Source: an uncultured bacterium (GTDB taxonomy: Bacteria > Verrucomicrobiota > Kiritimatiellia > RFP12 > UBA1067). Taken from it: a stretch of DNA of 36,212 nucleotides. This document shows, one piece after another, positions 32,181 to 36,212 of this stretch. A model generated the notes under the pieces. The model had not been told where the DNA came from. It saw nothing but the letters and a program-made list of their open reading frames with translations, and did no database searches. Position 1 is the stretch's first letter, and every line of letters starts with the position of its first letter. The stretch spans positions 43,817-80,028 of the forward strand of contig CADCOC010000065.1 of NCBI GenBank assembly GCA_902802945.1, given 5' to 3'. A program made the position numbers and the translations under genes.

Positions 32181-32864
32181 ATGGCGGTTCAACATGGCAT
32201 GCCCGGCGAATGGGCGAAGGTGAGAGGTACGGTGCGTTCCCTGTGGCCACTGGGGATATGCCTCGTGTGCTTCGGCGCGTTTGCGGCGGCGACGGTGCTC
32301 GGGCAGCGCCTGGAGATATTCGGAGCGTTGTTCGCGGTGTCGGCCATCGCGGTGGCGTTCTGGTGGAGGCGCGGGCTGCTGCGCGTGGAGTCCTTCTTCA
32401 AGGGCGCCCGCGGCGAGGAGGCGATGGCCGGAATGCTTGCGAGGCTGTCGGACGACTGGCACATCTACCATGACTTCGTGGCCGGCAAGTACCACGTCGA
32501 CCACGTGCTGGTCGGGCCTGCCGGCGTCTTCGCCGTCGAGACGAAGAACTGGCGCGACCAGGTGGTGCTGGAGTCGGGCGAGCTGATCGCCGGAGGACAC
32601 GTGCCCGACCATCCGCCGATCGCGCAGGCCACGGCTGAGGCGAAGGCCGTCGGCGCAGTACTTGCCCGCGCGGGCTGGACGGGCGAGGTTTTCCCGGTTG
32701 TGTGTTTCGCATCCGGCACGTTCAAGGACGGCTTCGCGCAGTCTGGGAAAGTGCTTGTGGCGAACGCGGAGGCGTTCATGAAGTGGCTGGTAGAACAGCC
32801 GTCAGTGCATGCGCCAGGAGAGTGCGCACGCGTCATCCAGCTGATGGAGACGCGCGATTCGTGA
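32181..32864 (+). CDS. Membrane-anchored NERD-domain protein
   Basis: The 227-residue product has two N-terminal transmembrane segments (about 22-40 and 46-62). A NERD (nuclease-related) domain follows from about residue 74: GARGEEAMAGML, WHIYHDFV, VDHVLVGPAGVFAVETKNW with the D-x-x-x-V and E-x-K core of the PD-(D/E)XK-like fold, then a helix and a strand PVVCFASGTF. NERD domains are predicted nucleases or nucleic-acid-processing modules, but no activity is established for most members. It starts 1 bp after the glycosyltransferase stop, which implies coupling. Its relation to the protease and glycosyltransferase is not clear. Confidence 0.8.
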   Translation: MAVQHGMPGEWAKVRGTVRSLWPLGICLVCFGAFAAATVLGQRLEIFGALFAVSAIAVAFWWRRGLLRVESFFKGARGEEAMAGMLARLSDDWHIYHDFVAGKYHVDHVLVGPAGVFAVETKNWRDQVVLESGELIAGGHVPDHPPIAQATAEAKAVGAVLARAGWTGEVFPVVCFASGTFKDGFAQSGKVLVANAEAFMKWLVEQPSVHAPGECARVIQLMETRDS

Positions 32865-32885
32865 AAACATGAGGAAGAAGGTCTT

Positions 32886-35123
32886 ATGAAGGCAAAACAA
32901 ATGAGATTACTGCTTGCAGCCGTGTCGCTCTGCAGCGCGGCGTGCGCGGAGACAGCGCCAACGCTCGACACCGTCGACGTCAAGCCGCTGCCCCACTACG
33001 GGCGCATCGCGCGCAAGGTCATCGGCATCCTTAACCGGAAGCACATCCTCTCGCACCAGTTCGACGACGAGATGTCCCGCAAGGCGTGGTCGAACCTCGT
33101 CACGCAGTGCGACTACAGCCACAGCGTGTTCCTGCAGTCCGACATCGACGCCTGGGCGCCGATGGAGACGCGCATAGACAACGCGCTGCGCGACGGAGAC
33201 GTGTCGTTCGGCTACGAGGTACACAGCGTTTTCGTGAAGCGTCTCGCCGAGCGCGTCGCGTTCGTCACGAACCTACTCGAGTCGCAGGAGCTCGACTTCT
33301 CCGAGCATGAGGAATACCTCTTCAAGCGCGACAAGGCGCCATGGCCCAAGACAACCGCCGAGGCCGAGGAGATATGGCGCAAGCGCATCAAGAACGAGAT
33401 GCTCGCCCTCACGCTCGGACGCGAGCTGGACGCCGAGGACGAGGCGAACGGCAAGAAGAAGAAAAAGGACAAGGACAAGAAATCCATAGAGGGCGGTGCA
33501 TCCACGAACGACGTCGCCGAAGCTGCCGAGCCGGAGAAGCCGCCGAAGCAGGTGCTCCTGGAAAAGTACCGCCACTACCTGCAGATGATCCTCACGGAGT
33601 CGGATGAGGAGAGCGTGCTGCAGCGCTACCTCGTTGCCGTCACGATGGCCTACGACCCGCACTCCGCGTACATGTCGCCGCTGCGCAAGGAGGACTTCGA
33701 CATGGAGATGAACCTCGCGCTCTTCGGCGTGGGTGCAGTGCTCTCGCAGTCGATGGACGACGGCGCGCTGGAGATCAAGGAAATCATGAAGGGCGGTCCG
33801 CTCGCCCGCGAAGGCAGCATCAAGGTTGGGCACAAGATTGTCGGCGTGGGGCAGGGCAATGACCCAGTGGAGGACATCACCTGGAAGCCCATGCGCAAGA
33901 CCATCAGGAAGATCCGCGGGCCGAAGGACACGCGCGTGGTGTTGGAGGTCACGGACAAGAACGGCGGTTCGCGCCGTCGCGTGGCGCTTATCCGCGACGA
34001 GATCAAGCTTGAGGATCAGGCCGCCACGGGCCGCGTGGAACGCGTGACGCTTAACGGCGTTGAGCGCACGCTCGGCTACGTGAAGCTGCCGGGCTTCTAC
34101 GGCACGATGGACAAGAAGCCGAGCGACCCGCAGTACCGCTCCTGCTCGCTCGACGTGGCGAAGTGGGTGTCGAAGTTCAACACGCAGGGAGTCGAGGGAC
34201 TCGTGCTCGACCTGCGCGGCAACGGCGGCGGATCGCTGAGGGAGGCAGTGCTGCTTACGGCGCTCTTCGTGCGTCCCAACCCCGGCCCGTGCCCCGTTGT
34301 GCTGATCCGCGAGAAGTACAACGTCTACCCGCTCAACACGTTCCCCGACATACCCACGTTCGCGTGGCGCAAGCCGCTCATCGTGCTTATCGACCGCTTC
34401 TCCGCCTCCGCCTCGGAAATCGTTGCCGGCGCCCTGCAGGATACGGGCCGCGCGATCGTGATCGGAGACCACCGCTCGCACGGCAAGGGCACGGTCCAGA
34501 CCGTCATGGATCTCGGCGGCAGCCCCGAGACGCCGAACGGATCCGTCAAGATCACCACCGCCCGCTTCTACCGCATCAACGGCTCTTCGACGCAGGTGAA
34601 GGGTGTGGAGAGCGACATCTGCCTGCCGTCTTCATTGGACGAGCGTACGGACATCGGAGAAAACAACCTGCCGAACGCTCTGCCTTGGACTATGATCGAG
34701 CCGCTCCAGTACGAGCAGATATGGAACATGTCCAGCTACGTTCCGCAGCTCAAGGCCCTCTCCGACGCCCGTTTGAAGGACTCATCCGAGTACGCGCACC
34801 GTCTGGAGGTCGTGAAGCTCTGCCGCGAGGCGTCCGAGCGCCGCACCGTGTCGCTTGAGCGCGCGGCCCGCCGCAAGATGATGCGTAAGGACCGCGACGT
34901 GTTTACCGCAGCGGACGAGCTGGACGAGTTGGGCGACGACGAGGATGAGGAAATGCCGGAAACGAAGAAGAAAGAGGAGAAGAAGAACGACTTCGTCCTC
35001 AAAGAATCGTTCAACATCCTCTCCGATCTCGTGCGTCTCACCGACGGGGCGGAAGCCCCCGACGTGCAGGTGCGTCCGCGCAACCTTCCGCCGTGGCTCC
35101 GCGCGCTTGGAGGCGACTACTGA
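32886..35123 (+). CDS. prc: Tail-specific periplasmic protease (Prc/Tsp family, S41)
   Basis: The 745-residue protein has a signal peptide (about 1-22), an N-terminal helical region (HILSHQFDDEMSRKAW, YSHSVFLQSDIDAW) as in E. coli Prc, a PDZ domain about 275-360 (GPLAREGSIKVGHKIVGVGQG), and an S41 peptidase core with VEGLVLDLRGNGGGSLREA and a Ser/Lys dyad: S508 in RFSASASE and K534 in HGKGTVQ. Prc degrades proteins with nonpolar C-termini and processes lipoproteins and murein hydrolases in the periplasm. Odd points are a lysine-rich insert (about 187-200, KKKKKDKDKK) and a second acidic/lysine stretch near 690-705. AAGAAGG lies 5 nt before the ATG. It couples to dapF through TGATG. Confidence 0.9.
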   Translation: MKAKQMRLLLAAVSLCSAACAETAPTLDTVDVKPLPHYGRIARKVIGILNRKHILSHQFDDEMSRKAWSNLVTQCDYSHSVFLQSDIDAWAPMETRIDNALRDGDVSFGYEVHSVFVKRLAERVAFVTNLLESQELDFSEHEEYLFKRDKAPWPKTTAEAEEIWRKRIKNEMLALTLGRELDAEDEANGKKKKKDKDKKSIEGGASTNDVAEAAEPEKPPKQVLLEKYRHYLQMILTESDEESVLQRYLVAVTMAYDPHSAYMSPLRKEDFDMEMNLALFGVGAVLSQSMDDGALEIKEIMKGGPLAREGSIKVGHKIVGVGQGNDPVEDITWKPMRKTIRKIRGPKDTRVVLEVTDKNGGSRRRVALIRDEIKLEDQAATGRVERVTLNGVERTLGYVKLPGFYGTMDKKPSDPQYRSCSLDVAKWVSKFNTQGVEGLVLDLRGNGGGSLREAVLLTALFVRPNPGPCPVVLIREKYNVYPLNTFPDIPTFAWRKPLIVLIDRFSASASEIVAGALQDTGRAIVIGDHRSHGKGTVQTVMDLGGSPETPNGSVKITTARFYRINGSSTQVKGVESDICLPSSLDERTDIGENNLPNALPWTMIEPLQYEQIWNMSSYVPQLKALSDARLKDSSEYAHRLEVVKLCREASERRTVSLERAARRKMMRKDRDVFTAADELDELGDDEDEEMPETKKKEEKKNDFVLKESFNILSDLVRLTDGAEAPDVQVRPRNLPPWLRALGGDY

Positions 35124-35968
35124 TGAGGAAGGTCGCCTTCACAAAGATGCACGGCGCCGGCAACGACTTCGTGCTGATCGACGACCGCGCGGGGACCTTC
35201 CCCGTTCATGACCACATTCTGCTCGCAATGCTCGCTACACCCCGCACGGGCATCGCCTGCGAGGGCGTGATCCTGCTCCAGAAATCCTCCGTGGCCGATT
35301 TCCGCATGGTTTTCTTCAACCCAGACGGCACGGAGGCGGACCTCTGTGGCAACGGCGCGCGCTGCGTTGCTGCGTTCGCGCGCGAGATCGGCGCGGTGAC
35401 ATCGCCCGCGATGACATTCGAGACGCGCGCGGGTCTCGTGGACGCCGAGGTGTCCGCAAACGGCGCCGTGAAGGTGTGGATGCCGGAGCCGAAGAACCGC
35501 CGCTACGGTCTGCAGGTGAAGGTGGGCGACCAGTTTGTTGCAGGCGACTACGTGGTGACGGGCGTGCCGCACTTCATCGTGCCATGCGAGAGCGTCGCCT
35601 CAGTCGACGTTGAGGGGCTTGGCCGCGCGTTGCGTCTTTCTGACGCCTTTGCGCCGGACGGCGCAAACATAGATTTCGTCCAGTTCATTCCTGCGCACAA
35701 GGCGCTCATCCGTACCTACGAGCGCGGAGTGGAAGCGGAAAGCGGGGCGTGCGGCACGGGCGCGGTTGCGACGGCCGTCGTGGCGGTAGAGACGAAGAAG
35801 ATGTCGCTGCCTGTCCATATACGCACGGCCCAGGGCTATACGCTCACCGTGGATGGCGACTGGCGGCACGCGAAGACGACGGGCTTCACCCTCACGGGGC
35901 CCGTCAAGAAGGTATTTGAAGGTGTCGTCGACCTCGACAGTTTCGACACCAGCAACGAAATGGAGTGA
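35123..35968 (+). CDS. dapF: Diaminopimelate epimerase
   Basis: DapF interconverts LL- and meso-diaminopimelate in lysine and peptidoglycan synthesis (cytoplasm). The start at 35123 overlaps the prc stop (TGATG); an open frame from 35093 would begin inside prc. The 281-residue product has the family motifs MHGAGNDFVLIDDR, NPDGTEADLCGNGARC with active-site C75, and ESGACGTGAVATA with active-site C210, both needed for the two-base mechanism. The length is normal. Being next to prc and pyrF suggests a housekeeping operon. Confidence 0.95.
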   Translation: MRKVAFTKMHGAGNDFVLIDDRAGTFPVHDHILLAMLATPRTGIACEGVILLQKSSVADFRMVFFNPDGTEADLCGNGARCVAAFAREIGAVTSPAMTFETRAGLVDAEVSANGAVKVWMPEPKNRRYGLQVKVGDQFVAGDYVVTGVPHFIVPCESVASVDVEGLGRALRLSDAFAPDGANIDFVQFIPAHKALIRTYERGVEAESGACGTGAVATAVVAVETKKMSLPVHIRTAQGYTLTVDGDWRHAKTTGFTLTGPVKKVFEGVVDLDSFDTSNEME

Positions 35969-35973
35969 AGAAG

Positions 35974-36212
35974 ATGGCAGAGTTGATTGTGGCGCTTGAC
36001 GTGCAGACGCGCGAAGAGGCCGAGGCGAAGGTGAAGCTCATCGGCGATCCGGTCGGTTTCTACAAGATCGGCCTGGAGCTGTTCACGGCCGAGGGACCCG
36101 ACGTGGTGAAGGCCGTGAAGGACCTCGGCAAGAAGGTTTTCCTCGACCTCAAGTTCCACGACATTCCGCGCACGGTCGAACGTGCCGTGCTGAGCGGCGG
36201 CAAGCTCGGCGT
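35974..36212 (+). CDS. pyrF: Orotidine-5'-phosphate decarboxylase (partial, runs off window)
   Basis: PyrF makes UMP from OMP, the last step of de novo pyrimidine synthesis. The first 79 codons are visible: MAELIVALDVQTREEAEAKV with the N-terminal strand Asp, YKIGLELF, and FLDLKFHDIPRTV containing the DxKxxD catalytic array of the family. It starts 5 bp after dapF with GTGAAGAAG just before the ATG. The rest lies beyond the right edge. Confidence 0.9.
   Translation, partial: MAELIVALDVQTREEAEAKVKLIGDPVGFYKIGLELFTAEGPDVVKAVKDLGKKVFLDLKFHDIPRTVERAVLSGGKLG

Overview
The window is GC-rich, densely coded DNA from a Gram-negative bacterium. The gene repertoire suggests a host-associated member of the Kiritimatiellae/Lentisphaerae side of the Verrucomicrobiota. 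The reasons are an HzsA-like exported di-heme protein, LamG-rich surface proteins, many small lipoproteins, Ser/Thr kinases (one fused to a formylglycine-generating-enzyme-like domain) and CesT-type secretion chaperones. No 16S rRNA or tRNA is present, so this placement is inference.

Layout. (1) 1-7592, minus strand: one probable operon read from a consensus promoter at 7563-7592. It encodes a 1226-residue lipoprotein with internal repeats and C-terminal ankyrin repeats, four smaller lipoproteins (two with SHOCT-like tails), and a transmembrane Ser/Thr kinase that runs off the left edge inside a 45-bp tandem repeat. (2) 7640-10090, plus: an exported HzsA-like protein with two CXXCH heme motifs. 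(3) 10146-18829, plus: the most striking locus, a six-gene array of three paralogous CesT-like type III secretion chaperones interleaved with three large paralogous proteins that look like their secreted substrates. The third substrate gene is broken by a 5-bp tandem duplication. No secretion apparatus genes are in the window. (4) 18871-27123: a giant exported protein with three LamG-like units and autotransporter-type beta repeats, an alkaline-phosphatase-superfamily/LamG fusion, a mannonate-dehydratase-like gene interrupted in frame by three copies of an AT-rich repeat element, and an exported glutamine-amidotransferase-like protein. (5) 27186-30474: a second transmembrane kinase, whose linker has the same 15-residue repeat period as the first and which ends in an FGE/SUMF1-like domain, followed by a small lipoprotein. 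(6) 30593-36212: a compact run of GT-C-type membrane glycosyltransferase, membrane-anchored NERD protein, Prc-type protease, dapF and the start of pyrF.

How the genes fit together: regions 1, 3 and 5 all concern the envelope or secretion (kinases with extracytoplasmic tails beside lipoproteins; chaperone-substrate pairs). Region 4 suggests breakdown of host or dietary polymers and uronate use. Region 6 is largely housekeeping. Several transcription units share an extended -10 promoter of the form TGG-TAWAAT.
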